A stretch of 64,000 bases of DNA, taken from NCBI GenBank assembly GCA_013398015.1, contig VZRR01011618.1, positions 186,001 through 250,000 of the forward strand. Direction: 5' to 3'. This DNA comes from Oreocharis arfaki. Its lineage: Eukaryota > Chordata > Aves > Passeriformes > Paramythiidae. A model generated the notes under the pieces. The model worked only from the letters and a program-made list of their open reading frames with translations. It was not told the origin of the DNA and searched no databases. Below, piece by piece: positions 39,284 through 51,990 of this stretch. Each line of letters begins with the position of its first letter. The stretch's first letter is position 1. The translations under genes were made by a program, and so were the position numbers.

Positions 39284-41785
39284 GTGGAAACGAGCAGTCA
39301 AGTGCTCATAAATAACACACGGGCATCACACAAAGAGAAGGTCATAAGGCAGGAACTCGATGAGCCTGAGAAACGTTAGAGTTTTAAAGTCCTTTTTTAG
39401 TCCTCGAATTTCTCTCCCAGGAAGTCTGAAGGACAGAGGTTTCATAAAGGCAAAAGGTACCAAAGGTTCAGTTGCTGGGGAGGGCAGCAGAACTTGAGAG
39501 TTGGAGCGAGTTTCTGCAAAATAACTGCACTGAGGCCAGGTCCTAAGAAAGAATGTGAAACCTCAGAGATTTCAAAAGACAACCCACAAAAACAACCCCC
39601 CGGAGGCCTGGTTTACACCTTTGTTATATCTGAGAGGCAGAGGGAGGGGGATGCAGCCAAAGTCTGCTCAGCCGTTGCAACAAAAGCCGGAAAGTCATTC
39701 AAGAACCTCAGCCCCAGCCCGTCCCCTGCAGTCAGCAGCTGTTTAAGCTGGGGGAGGCTGGATCTGCTGCTGGGGAGGTTGAGGGGCAGGGAGCCATCAG
39801 CCTTTGAACTGCCCCGGCACACACTGGAAGCCTGCACAGCAGAGGAGTGTTCAGGATGTGAAGGCAAAGACCAGTCAGCTAAATGCCATTTTGTCCATTT
39901 TATAGGTAGCAATGGACAGAGAACACGGCCCTTTACCTTTCTAAGGACAATCAGCTAAATGCATACAAAAATCAGCTCTCACTCCATTATCAGCAGCAAG
40001 CCAGAAAGCTGAAGTTTCTCTGTGTGCATTTCAATTTCCCTTCTTTTCTCTATAGAAATGTCACTCTTTTGACTGATGGTTTAACAACAACTCCATTTTT
40101 AAAGGAAAATCACATGGCTTGGTTAAGTGCTCCTTCCAATGGGTAGACCCCTGCTGTCCTTTCCTATTGACTCCTCAAGATCATGCAGTAAATATCAACA
40201 GTGGAAAACTTCTAGTAATAATGCCAACTGAGGCCCAAGACCTGTGAGGCACAGCTGGCTCCCACCCTCAATTCTTCCTGCAAGCTGAGAAGGCTCAGCA
40301 CCTCGAGAGATGGTGCCCTAAAGACATAACAACAAACCCAACAGACTCTTGTGAAAATAAATAATCAGCAATCAATGCACAGCTTTTCTCCATGCCAGTG
40401 GAAAACACCCACGTGCAGTCCAGCCTTGTTTCTTCAATAATTGTTTATTTGCAACTACAGTCAGGAAGTGATGCTGTAGTGTCAGGGAAAATGAACCCCG
40501 GGAGTAAAGGGGTTGTGGAGTTGTGCCATGTTTCACATTCCTCTGTTTCTTGCCCGCACACCTTTGAGGAGGGAGAGCTTGATTTGGATTGTTGGTGGGT
40601 TTTAAATTAATGCAAGATACGAACAGAAAAATAAAGTTGATCTGGACAGCAGCAGCACTTGGATCCTGGACACGGATGCTTGGGGGAAGCTCTGGATGTC
40701 TCTCTCCCCTCCATTAGCTGCCAGTAGCAAGGCATGCACATGGTTTACAAGGTGGGGAGAATGCTGACTCCAAGGCAGGAAAGGGCCTCCTGGGGCATCC
40801 TGCAGCAAAAATACTTGGCTCCAGAACAAATACTGCCTCAGATCACTGAAAAGGCCGTAAGTTTGTGGACAAGCAGAAGAAACCAGAATAGCCTTTTCCA
40901 TAACTCAAAGCCTTTTCCTACCTACATGACCTAGGAGTGAGAAGAGGTAAACCTTTACTGGGATTTAAGGGGAAAGAGAAGACAAAATAATGGTATATTG
41001 TGTGGTGTGATCTCTTCCTCCAGTCCCCTCACACGGAATGTCTCCAGTTCTCAGGAAAGCTTTCACCTCCTTCAGCTACTTGCCCAGCTCTGTGCTTCCC
41101 TGTGGCTTGCCCTCCATGCTCCCATGCCTCCTCCTATTGCCTCCCAGTCCAGTACCTGTGTTCTGACACTTCGTTGTCCTCCATGGTCACAGCTGTGTTC
41201 AACCAGGCAACACACACAGACTGAGGTTAAAGAGTTAAAATCAATTATCTCACTATCTGGCTGCTCCCTTTTGCCCATAATCAGGCATTCCACCTTGTAT
41301 GAGGCCATGCCACAGGAGAACGTGTGAATGAGTTTTACAGAAGTTTTATCTACAGGTTTGGATGGAGAAACATTTACCAGCAGACAGCAAGGAGAAGAGA
41401 GAAGTATGAGCTGACATTCAGGGTTGTGAGATTTTCCCAAGAACTGATGAGCTCTGGAGACACACAGTCTTGATAAATCCCCAGGAACTGATAAATTCAG
41501 CACACCAAGAGCCAGCCAAATCTGGACAAGGCCACCAGCACACACTAACTCAGACTAGAGACAAGGTGGCAATGGCTGCTGCTGCAGATGTACATGTACA
41601 CTAATGAAAGAAGGGATTCCTGAACAGGATTTCTGAATATCCGCCTATAAGCTGCTACTCACCAGGACAACCCTCCATGCCTGAATTAAAGGTGTTATAA
41701 ATATTGTTTGTGAACTGCATTTTCCTCACTTGATCCTCTTGATATGAAGAAAAAAGGAGTTGGGAACTGTTTCCCTCTTTCCTCA

Positions 41786-41801
41786 CCCCCCCCCCCCCCC
41801 C
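41786..41801. repeat. C16 homopolymer (G16 in the KALRN sense strand)
   Basis: Sixteen consecutive C on the plus strand are followed by AAG and a T8 run. In the transcript this is G16, long enough in principle for a four-layer-run quadruplex. Its length is likely to vary between individuals and reads. Confidence 0.9.
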
Positions 41802-44800
41802 AAGTTTTTTTTCCAATATCAAACCTCTTGCTAATATTAACTTTGAACTTGAATGATCTCCAGTGTCCTCTAATGTCCTGGATCAATGAAGTTGTGTTAT
41901 TCTAAGGTCAGTTCCTAACACTAAGTTCTGATCTCACTTAAACTTTTCTTCATTTCTAGACAGTTATTCTGTGTTATCCCTATATGCCCTTTATATCTGT
42001 TCCAAGGTTTTCTAAGTTTCTTGAACAAACCTGGCACCTCCAGTAAGCATTAACCACACAAAAATGATGAATTCTAAAACGAAAAAAAACCTATGCCAAA
42101 AAGAAAACATATTGTTCCTCCAGAGGGATATATTTTATATTGTACATCCAAATCAAACAAACACACTGTAATCACCAGAATGAAACCGCAGAAACAACTC
42201 AAAACAACAGCACAGGAAAAATAAACATGAACTCAAGTTCTTTGAAGAACAGGGGGAGAAGGATTGGATTTAGATGAGGAACAACTTCTTGCTTAATGAC
42301 AACACAAAGTAGAACTTGAGATGAAATATAAAAAAAATAATAAAAATACTCTTTTTAAAAACAAGTTCTGAATAATGTTTGCTCCTTTCTTTCCAAGCCA
42401 AGCACTTTAGGTGATCTGTTGGCCCAAGAATGGATACAGAGAATCCCCAGAATACTGATGGACAACTCCTATCCTATTTATGTCCTCATTCGGGGGCGGG
42501 GGGGCACCGTAATCTATCCACTTTAAATTAACCATTTTGTCCCTTTAATCAACAGAGAAATTTGGAGCACCAGCACAAGGCTGAGCCAGGAGTGTCCATT
42601 CTTCGTCCTGAGCAGGCTGGTTTCCAAAGTGATGCCAGGTTTTTGGGAGGGTGGGTCTGGGCAGGTGCCGGGTACCCCCATTAGAGGTGACAGCGCAGGT
42701 CAGTCTGCGTCAGCCCGAGGTGAGGAATCACCTCAGCAGTGTCACTCCAGGACTGGCATCCTGTGCTGTGCACGAGGAGCAAGAACAAAGGTGAAAAGGA
42801 AATGTTCACGAGGAGAAAGGGAAGGAACACAACGTTAGTTTTGATAAGCAATAATGAGGAAATGGCGTTTAATGACTTACAGTTCAGCTCGCACCCACAT
42901 CAGCAGATGTAGAGGGAGAAGGAGCTCAATCACATGATCTCTTCAAACACATATGTTTTTGCCTAACCATTTTTGCTGGAAAAAAATACTGATTTTGACA
43001 AACATGAATCAATTTGAACTGTTTCCCAATCAAAGACTAACTAGTTCAGAGATAGAAACTCCTCTCCCATCTAAAGTCCAGCTCAATTTCTAATGCAAGG
43101 TAAATGGCAACAAATCTTTGACATCTGATTCTTTGAAAATCACAGCACATTTATAAAAGCCAAACAACAGCTGGTCCCTCTTTAGAGCTGAAAAACAGAA
43201 TATCCTTTAATTCTTCTGGGCAAATCAATAATTTATCTTAATCCTTCTATTTTAAAATCACTGGGGCTGGTCATGTCTTTGAAATAAAGATACGGATTTT
43301 ACTGTACTTCCTTCCTTCTTAGTCTGTTTTGATTGCATCGATCTCATTCCCTTACACATCCCCTCAACTTAAACATCCTCTTTCTTCACAGCAAGCATCA
43401 AAATATCTTTTTTTGTTTGTTTATTAATATAGATTTATTGATATGGAGCTTTTTTCCTGTCATGTAAGACCATAGTGCTGCCCACAGCTGAGTTTCCATC
43501 CATCTTTTAAAGGGCAGCACTCTCCACCTTATTCTGTACATTTTAAAATTACGGCCATCCTGCCTGAGCAGGATCACACGTGCTTCGGAAGTGTCTTGCG
43601 ATTGAGAGATACCACATTTGCAGTGGATTCAGGATACTCATCAGATGAACTCAGATTATTTGATTATACAAACTGTAACTGTGTGCATTGCACCTCTCTG
43701 GGGAATGTGTCCATCAGCACATCAGTATAGAATCTGATTTTCACATTGCTCGCGGGAACAGAAAGGAGAGATCAAGTGGGTTGCCACAGAAATCACATTT
43801 AAATATCCTAACCAGGAATGTGTTGATACTTATACCTACAGTGTTCTCAGGAGACCTTCAGTCTGAAGGAGTTCCATACCTTTGTTTTATCATAGAGGCA
43901 CTTGACTTATATTTTTAAGTGTTACTGATTTACTTATTTTCCACCAAAGGATGCTTTAGATTGAAATGATCTAAGAATAAGACTGAAAGCACACCGAATG
44001 CTGACCCTTATTTCCTAAATGAAAAAAAAAATTAATGTCAATTGCAAATGTTCTTTACAAAATGAATAGCAATAGAAATGAAAATTTACAAACTAATGCA
44101 CTTTATAAAAGAAGTGGAGCATATTCTACCTGCTCTGGATGTAACTGCCAGTTCTGCATGGAGGAAAACGCTGAAAACACATCTTTGAAGAACCCCTTTC
44201 TGTAGGACTTTACTTTCAGGCACTTCTAGTTGAATTTGTTCTCAGCATCTGACCACCAAACTGAATCTGGATTCCTATCTGTGGTCATTTACAGCCACAA
44301 AAAACCAGCCAAACTTGGGAGAGGTGTTAAGAAAGTATCTTCTGCTTCTTGCACTGGTCTGGAAATAAACTTGTGAGTGCTGAGCAGTGACCCTGCACTG
44401 ACCACCACAGGAATGGCTTTCTTTTGGGGAAAGAATTGTGTCCAAGAATTTGGAGAACAGAGGTCCCACTAAAGTTCAATAGCACTTTCAGAAATCCCAG
44501 CTGAGATATTTAAGATGCATGGCAAATTTCATGCCTGGCTTTTATGAAGCTATGTCCTGGAAGTATTACCCAATGAACAACACGATTGCTATTTCCATGG
44601 GCACTGAAGATGTTTTGGCTTTGCTGTATTTTCACAGTGTGAAACACTTAAATCTCTGGGAAATCTCATGGTAAAATTCAACAACTAGATAAAAAAAAGG
44701 GGCCTTTGGGGAAACTCATCCATTGTCATCATCTCCTCAGTAGGTATGTGAATTGTCCAGCCATGCAGTACAAGAAAAATGAATAAGGCTCCACTATCTG

Positions 44801-47800
44801 AGTAGGACTTTCTCTAAAGTCCCCTGAATAATTATTATGAAGTTTGCAAGTGCTTCCAACAAGTGTTATATTTTGAAAGCAGCTGATCATGTTTTATTTT
44901 GTGTTTCAAAAGAACCTTTTCTGAGAAAGTTCTGTGAAACAAGACAGCCTGTTCCTGGTGCTGCCTCCACCCACAGCTGCAGCAAAAGCTTGCTGGCAAC
45001 AGAAAGCAAATGTCCTCACTGTCAGCAGCATCTGCACCCTCGACAGGTCTCTTCTCAGAGGTAAATCTCCTGATCACCTACCTGTTACACTTAGAAATGG
45101 TGCCAGAAAAGACAGATAACATGCAATTGAAGCCAGGATTAAACCTGTCTGAAAATCAAGATTGGTAAGAGTTACTTTTTTGATTGTTTTGAAATCTGTT
45201 TCCAATCCAGGGAAGACCAAAGTCCATTTTTTCAAAGTTCACAGAGAAAAAAAAAGGGCCGAAGGCCCCAGATTTGTCCTGGGAAATCTGTGCTGTAGGC
45301 AGAGCCAATACTAATACCTGAGCTGGAGATTCTGTGCCACATGCACTATAAAACACTAAGAAAAGAGCTGTCAAATGACTCTGCTTGCAGATGGCAGGTG
45401 GGTAAATTCCTGTACAGCTACAAGCCACAGCGACTGGCGTACAGATGAAAAAAGGCACTGTGAGACCTATCAGCCAAGTCGCCAAAGCAGAGATTAAGTT
45501 ACACCAAGGCAGAGCACAGGCCCAACACTGAGCAAAGAATGGTTGTAATTATTTGGATCCCCTCTGAGGTTCAGAGTTTTCTGTGAGTGCCCATGAAAGT
45601 TTGCACAATTCTAAGTATGTGTAGCACTTCAGTCCAGATTTCCTTCATTTGGAAATCTAAAAATGTAATTTATACCTTGTCTGTTTGAGTGTGTTATATT
45701 TCACTCCAAGAGCCTTAAGTTAATTTTCCAAAAGACTGAAAAATATCAAATTTAGACAGACAAGTATAGCTCTGCAAATCAAGAGCTGGAACATTTCATG
45801 ATGTTGGCACTGCTGCATTCCTGATAAGAAATACGGGAAGCAAAGGCAAAGTCCTTACTTATACTTACGAAAGAGAGAAAAAAGGAAAGTGCCACAGTAA
45901 TATTACTAAACATCAATGATTAGAAAGGCAAGTTCACACCAAATAAGGCATTGCCAGCAGAGATAAACCAGTTTCATTTTATCAGCTCCAAATGTCACTT
46001 CAGTGACTTCAGTTTCAGGGAACCATTCACAGCGAAAAAAAGATACATATATTTGTATATTTTTCTCAGGGAAGAGCTGAATTTACAGGAGTCCTAACCA
46101 AGATTCAGAGGCAGAATTGAGAGGAGGCAGTCTTCCAAAGCCTAAGGAAATTTTAAGAAACTATCATTAGAGAGACAGAGAGATATCAGCTCCTGGCTGA
46201 ACAATTTATTTCTTTTGTAAGATAAACATTTTGCTACTACATGACAGTATCTTGAAAAGAGTTAACTACCTTTAGCTAGTGAGCCCTCAAGAAGGCTAAT
46301 TAAAGTTCCAAAATGTTTTATGTCAAGTTTTCTTTTGATCGCCATCATGTTTTCCCTTTTCCACAGGTGAGGGCAGTAGGAACTCAGTGTGAGAATTGCT
46401 CTAATGCCAGGCAGCATTCAAGCAATAGAAATATATCCTCTGGGGCCATAATTCACTCCTCTTTATCATACCATCACAGGAAAAATTCACTTAACAGTCA
46501 GCAGTCATTTTCTATTAAATAAATGTAGTTTTACTTGTGGTCCCATAACTCATCAGTCCCTGCAAGGAAGCAGCACTCTAGACAGTACACTGAATTCTGG
46601 CACATCACTTGCTTGGACGCTGGCAGAATAACCACAACAATACTTACACAAATGAGACCAAATCAATCCCTTCCTTTGCCCTTTAGAAACTCACAGTTGT
46701 TTAATCTAATCCAATTTACTGAGAGTAAAACATCTTGGTTGGAGAAAGAAACCTCTTCAGGCTGATGACCGGCAGATAAATTGCTGGCACCTATCACAGT
46801 GCTCCAGAAAACAGGAAGATTTCTAAATACTGATTCTGTATTTAAGTGACTCCCTGCTTCACCACCCACTCCATATTCCCATGATCCTGCTCTGCCTTGG
46901 CTCTGCCACAGAGTTTACATTGCACCTTCCAGCTTCCTTCCCATCAGTGGCAATCCCTAGCACCCCCTAACCACTGGCAGAGAGTTTTTCCACTGACAGG
47001 TGTCAGCTGTTCAGGTCAGCCCCACTGCTCAGGCGCTGCACAGACTCCAGTCCATGGTGACACATGTTTTGGTCACTCACAAGCACCTCGGGGTGTCAAC
47101 ATCCCCCATCCCTTGATATTCCCCCAGTATTGGAGCAGAAATGTGTCTCTGGCACGTGACCCAACACCGAGCTCACTTCCAGTGAGTGAGCACTTCCTCC
47201 TCCAGCAACAATATCATAGAGAGAAAGCTATTTTACCTTGATTAGAAGCTTCTCAAGAAAAGAGAATTTGCCCCTAAGTGATTTGTTACAGTAAGTCCTA
47301 ATTCTGAAATCTCCCCTCTTGTACAAATTACCTTAAATTAGATTATTGAAATGATATCTAAATGATATCTAAAATGATTATTCACAGATTTTATATAATA
47401 CCACCAATGTGGAAGAGGTCAAGATCTCAGTCTCATGACTGCTGAAAGATGAGCTGAGTCTAGTATCTAATGGAAAAGATAAAAGCGTATAATATAGATT
47501 TATTTTTAGAGAGTAAAACGTTTTCAGTTCACATTTCAGAGCCTTTTTCAACATCCAAAAACAACAGAAGGAAATGAGAACTGCTCTCCTCAGTATTGTG
47601 CAAAAGCCAACAAAAAGGAGGCCCTTGGAAGATGGAGGAGTATCGCCAGAAACAGCTGTTTCACAAACCAACAGCTCAATGGGCTTAACAAATGAGAATG
47701 CCCTGCATGTAACATTTCCTTTATGCAATTCCCCGCTGCTTTGAGTCCAAATATAAAGACTGAAATCCTGTCTGCTGTGAATAGGGCAAGGATTTCTCTC

Positions 47801-50800
47801 TAAGGAGAGGTTTTTAGATAGCATGCTGAAGAGGGCTTGCTGTATAGAACAAAAGCTGTCTCCTTTGCCTTTTGGAAAAGGATGAAGAAATTTTGCGTAG
47901 TAGGTTACCTGGGACCCGACCTGGATGCTCGATGGGAATTGCAATTACTGTAATAGTATTCATTATCTATTGATTCTTTAGCACTGAGTCTGGGTCATCA
48001 ACCCACTTTCCCCCCTCCACATAAAACTTACACAATACAAATGACAATCCAAATAATTCTGTTCCTGTGTATGAAATATTTTACATTATAGACTGCATAT
48101 AGAAGAAGTCATGGATTTCAAATGGAAAAATAAACATTTTATATGTTCTCTTCTTCTTTCCTTTTACAAAGATGCAGACCTGCAGACCTTACTTGAAGTC
48201 TGTGTTTCTACTATACGGTATTTAATGAAAATGAAATGTTTGAGCCTGGGGATAATTACTTTATATATTTTTGAGAGAGAAAAGTCCAAGGAAAGTAAAG
48301 ATATTAAACAGTCATATCCAGATTTAAGAAGCTACTTAAGCAGGTATTTAATTTAAACAGACACAGACACTATTACTTTTTTTAAATCTGGAGAGTCTTA
48401 TATAATCACCTGACCACTGCCTGCAGTCAGGAAAGCGTGCAGATTTAACGGCTTAATAACACTTCTGGAGTCAGGCACATAATTCAGAATATTTTCAAAG
48501 CAGAGTGTGCTCGCATTAAGGGTACAAAACCAGGTCTGAATTCAGCTCTGCATCATGTGTTGGGGACAATGGAGAACAATGCTGAAATTAATGTACAAAC
48601 GTAATGTTTGCAAAAATTTCTATCTCCCCCTGCGAATTCCTCATCCAAACAAGGGAAAAAAAGGAAAGGGTAATGTGCCATCAAATGTACTTTGTGATGG
48701 CATCCAACATGTGAGTGACAGAGCAGAAATAGGACTCAGCCCCAATCAAAGTGCGCTATCCCCCACACCAAAGGCTACATTCACAACACTTGAGAGAAAA
48801 CCCTGCTGAAATTACAGTAATGTTATTTCATTCCCTCTTAACAACAAAAATCCTTTTGTGCTTTTAGGAGTTTGAAATGCTAAAGTAAAGCTTAGCTCCA
48901 GGGCTGTGCCATGGCGAGAGAACACAGAAATTGCTACTTACAACTCAGGAGGAGTTGACTCACAAATGAGTTGAAAGACATACATATGACTTGAGGCATG
49001 AGGAGCGTTGTTAAGCAGAAGTGCTACTTGAAATTGAGAATCTTTGAGAAGTTGTGATTTTCTTTGTCTAAAATGTTGTTTGACATTCTTGTCTGAACAT
49101 TCAAGTAACGCGCTAGGCTATCCTCTGGCGTAATAGCAAGGTTTAGGCAAAGGACAAAGTGTGTCAGCTAAATCTTTGAGTTCTTTTGCCTTCAGAGAGT
49201 ACTATCAACTCTTATGTGTTACCTGAGAATTGTTTCTGCCATAGAGTTAATATATAGATGGTCCCACTGCATTAACCTGCTGCCATCCTGGCACACTGCA
49301 AAGCTCTTGGCACGGGTTTGCACATGAGGCTGCTGTGAACAGCCAGAGTTTCTAAAGGTAGGAGCTCTTTCCATTGGCTCTTCTGGATGGAGATCTCACT
49401 GGGGCACATAGAGAAGTCACCACGGAGGCTGCAGCTGCGAAAAGCCTCTAGGCTTGAATCTGAACTCAGGGGAATAACACTGCTGACGATGCTGGACTTA
49501 AATAGGCAGGGAAACCCCTGACTGCTGAACCCTGTACCTATCAGAGCTGCTATCAGCCCCACACGAGTTAGCTACAGCATGTGTGCTACAGTGTGTGCAA
49601 GCACTGTCAACTCTGCCAAGAAAACCTACCTAGAGAGCATGAGATGAGCTAGTCTTCCAGTGCTGGTAACTAGCACCAGTCCATGTGAGAATATAAAACG
49701 TCCCAGTCCAACCACATTCACTCAGACCCCCCTAGAAGAAAAGCTCAACCAAACACTGAAGGAGAAACATCCCGTGTGGTAAAACGTCACCATTAGGAGT
49801 CATTTCAGAGCTTTGGATCTGCTGACAGACAGTCCCCTCACAGCAGGTGCCAACACTTGCTGAGGGCTTTGTGCCAGCAGGTGAGCCTGATGTTCGAGCA
49901 GACACTGAACACAGGTGTGACTCTGTGCCAGTTCAGCTTCACCTGCCAGTAATTTGGGTAACATGGTGCAGAAGAACTGAGAGAACTATAAAGACATGCA
50001 GGGAGTCCATTCTCCTTGGAGAAAAGACATGATAATGCAGCACTCTAGGAACTGAGTTCTCCACAGTATTCTGGCATTAGCACCAGTGACAATAAGGAAA
50101 CTGTTCAGAAGGAACTGCTTCTCTAGTTAAGGCTGATACACTGCTACCTCAGATTCAACAAAGCAGATACAAGTAATCTTTAGCCTTAGCTGTACACTCA
50201 AATTTGTTTCTATTCATTACATGTATAACAGCACACACAAACACACAGCCTTAATCCAGCAAGTGAACCTACCCACCTTAAAAAAAATTAAAGCATGGTA
50301 CAACTCTTTCCCCAGCGGTGACAACTTTTTCCCTGTACGAGCTCTGCTCAGTTTATCTCACACACATTTGCTGTTCAGTTCAAACAAGGTTATGGATAGG
50401 AATTCCTATAACCATTTCCAATCTTGCATCCTTAAACCAATTCCTGCCATGATGGGCTGTCTTTCAGGGTACACAGCCTGGGTTGGCACCATAGCCCTTG
50501 TATGTAGCTGCAGCATGCAACATGGAGCATCTTACCTAGGCATGGCCAGAGTTCATGCAACCAAGCCAACGGGCTGGGGGCAAACGAGCAAAGCTTAGGC
50601 GAGTGCTTAAAATTAGGCATGAGCTCAAGTACTGCACTAAGTCAGGGCCTTTTATCAGGAATGATAAACGTGAAAAACACAGAAAGTAAGACAAGTCCAT
50701 GTGGATTGACGACTTCTCAGACATCGGGCTAAGTATTTGCATACATTACAGTGGCCTTTGGATTGTGAGGCTTAGTACTTTTCTAATGCACATTATTGAA

Positions 50801-51869
50801 CAAAAAAGTACGATCATGGGGGCATGCATTTAAGATAAATACAACAGATGGTCTTACAAAGGTAATTTATTTGCAATTAGCTTATATTTCTGAGTCCAGC
50901 TTTCAAAATAGTATCTGCACTGAACCTTACCTGTGAACTTTACAACCAAAACTTGGATTCTGATTTTGTGAAGACACCGTTCTACCTTGTCTAAGTGGCA
51001 GCATAATTAAAGCCCTGACAAACAGATAAATCCATAAAGGAATGGGAGAATTCATATTTTTTCAAGTTACATGTGATTTCAAAACAACACATGAAGAGAA
51101 TGTGGGCATTCTCTCAGAGGATATGACAAACCCCATCAGTGTAGCTAAGGCAATTATTAACCACCCATTTTCTCCTACAATCAGCTGCTAATGCAGTGGA
51201 AGAGCACAGCTGGAGGTATCAGGGTGATGAATTCAAGTGAGGCATCCTAGTGATGCTGGGGATCTGGACTCAGATTGTCTGACAAGTAAAATGACAAGTA
51301 CATACGTGCCAACAGTGTGCAGCATTCCAACAGAATCTATCGTGTCCCTGGGCCATCCATATGCTCCACCATATGTCTGTGAGGAGAGGGGTCCAGAACC
51401 ACAGTCTCTGGAAATGGTAGCTCTCCCAGGCTCTCAAGATACCCGCCAGGATCCCAATGTTGCTGCATTAATTGGTGTCTAAGTACCTGTATTCCCTCCA
51501 ACAAACAACTGATTTCAGCTCAGAGGGAGTTATGTAACATAACCAGCTGTTTGCTCATTCAGAAGCTGGATCTCACAGGACAAGCTGTACTAGGTAAGAA
51601 AAGGTTGCTCTGGGCTGTTTCTTCAGAGCCAATTGAACCTCTGTGTACTAACCACAAAGAAGCTGCAGAAACAAAATGTTACCACGTAGAAGAGCAGTAC
51701 TGATGAGCACATAGAAACAGACAGGATTTTAATAACCTAGCAAAGGGGAATACAAGTTTCAGCTCACTCAGCAGAAGACAGGTTGCTTTCTTTCACCTTC
51801 TATTCTGCTTTTCACTTACATTTTTCTGGGGGCAATTACCTGCCATGTATTTTCACATTTCAGTCCTAC

Positions 51870-51972
51870 CTTATCACTGTCCACTGTGTTCTGTGATGTC
51901 CTGGAGGCAATGGAAATGGTGTCAGGTTGACTGCTGCCATCCCCTTGGCTGTCGGCATCATCTATTCCATCT
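51870..51972 (-). CDS. KALRN: KALRN exon 8 of window: serine-rich linker after GEF1
   Basis: This 103-base exon has one base completing Arg and then 34 codons. It reads DGIDDADSQGDGSSQPDTIS and then IASRTSQNTVDSDK. The acceptor is CTCTTGCAG and the donor AAG|GTAGGA, in phase 0. From DSQGDGSSQ onward it is almost identical between kalirin and TRIO, suggesting a conserved regulatory segment rich in possible phosphoacceptor Ser/Thr residues. The acidic DGIDDAD start is the lineage-variable part. The exon is the last one shared by the short synaptic isoform (Kal7) and the SH3-containing isoforms. Its acceptor is embedded in a perfect hairpin, described separately. Confidence 0.96.
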
Positions 51973-51990
51973 CTGCAAGAGATGGAATAG
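51962..51990 (-). promoter_or_regulatory. Perfect 12-bp hairpin across the exon 8 acceptor
   Basis: In the transcript the arm CUAUUCCAUCUC (51990-51979) is the pyrimidine tract. The loop is UUGCA (51978-51974). The arm GAGAUGGAAUAG (51973-51962) is the acceptor G plus the first 11 exon bases. All 12 pairs are Watson-Crick. The AG used for splicing sits at the loop/stem junction. If folded, the structure would hide both the U2AF site and the exon start, so it could slow splicing of this exon. The structure is seen in the sequence. The effect is inferred. Confidence 0.6.

Larger units (their letters stand above)
15967..51869 (-). other. KALRN giant intron, 35.9 kb, between GEF1 linker and SH3
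   Basis: This runs from donor GTAGGA (51869) to acceptor GGGCAG (15967), and the two flanking exons join in phase 0. The content is mostly unique sequence with scattered homopolymers: T-rich 39241-39283, C16 at 41786-41801 and a purine tract at 32142-32175. It also has a tandem repeat at 30917-30960, a palindrome at 23060-23080 and a CpG/CRE patch at 29296-29459. Kalirin-7 is known to end in an alternative terminal exon after GEF1, which should lie here, but I did not find one. No nested gene is recognised on either strand. Confidence 0.85.

Noticed and set aside
41072..41545. 157-codon minus-strand open frame in the giant intron
   Set aside because: I considered it as an alternative kalirin terminal exon, but its end is not a PDZ ligand and nothing in it matches kalirin.
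47378..47944. Longest open frame in the window, 188 codons on the minus strand
   Set aside because: It shows no resemblance to a known family, has AT-driven composition and lies in the middle of the giant intron. With about 128,000 codons read over six frames, roughly one frame of this length is expected by chance.
51290..51320. Minus-strand GTYV near the linker exon
   Set aside because: It resembles the Kal7 STYV ending, but no stop follows and the preceding residues are unrelated.
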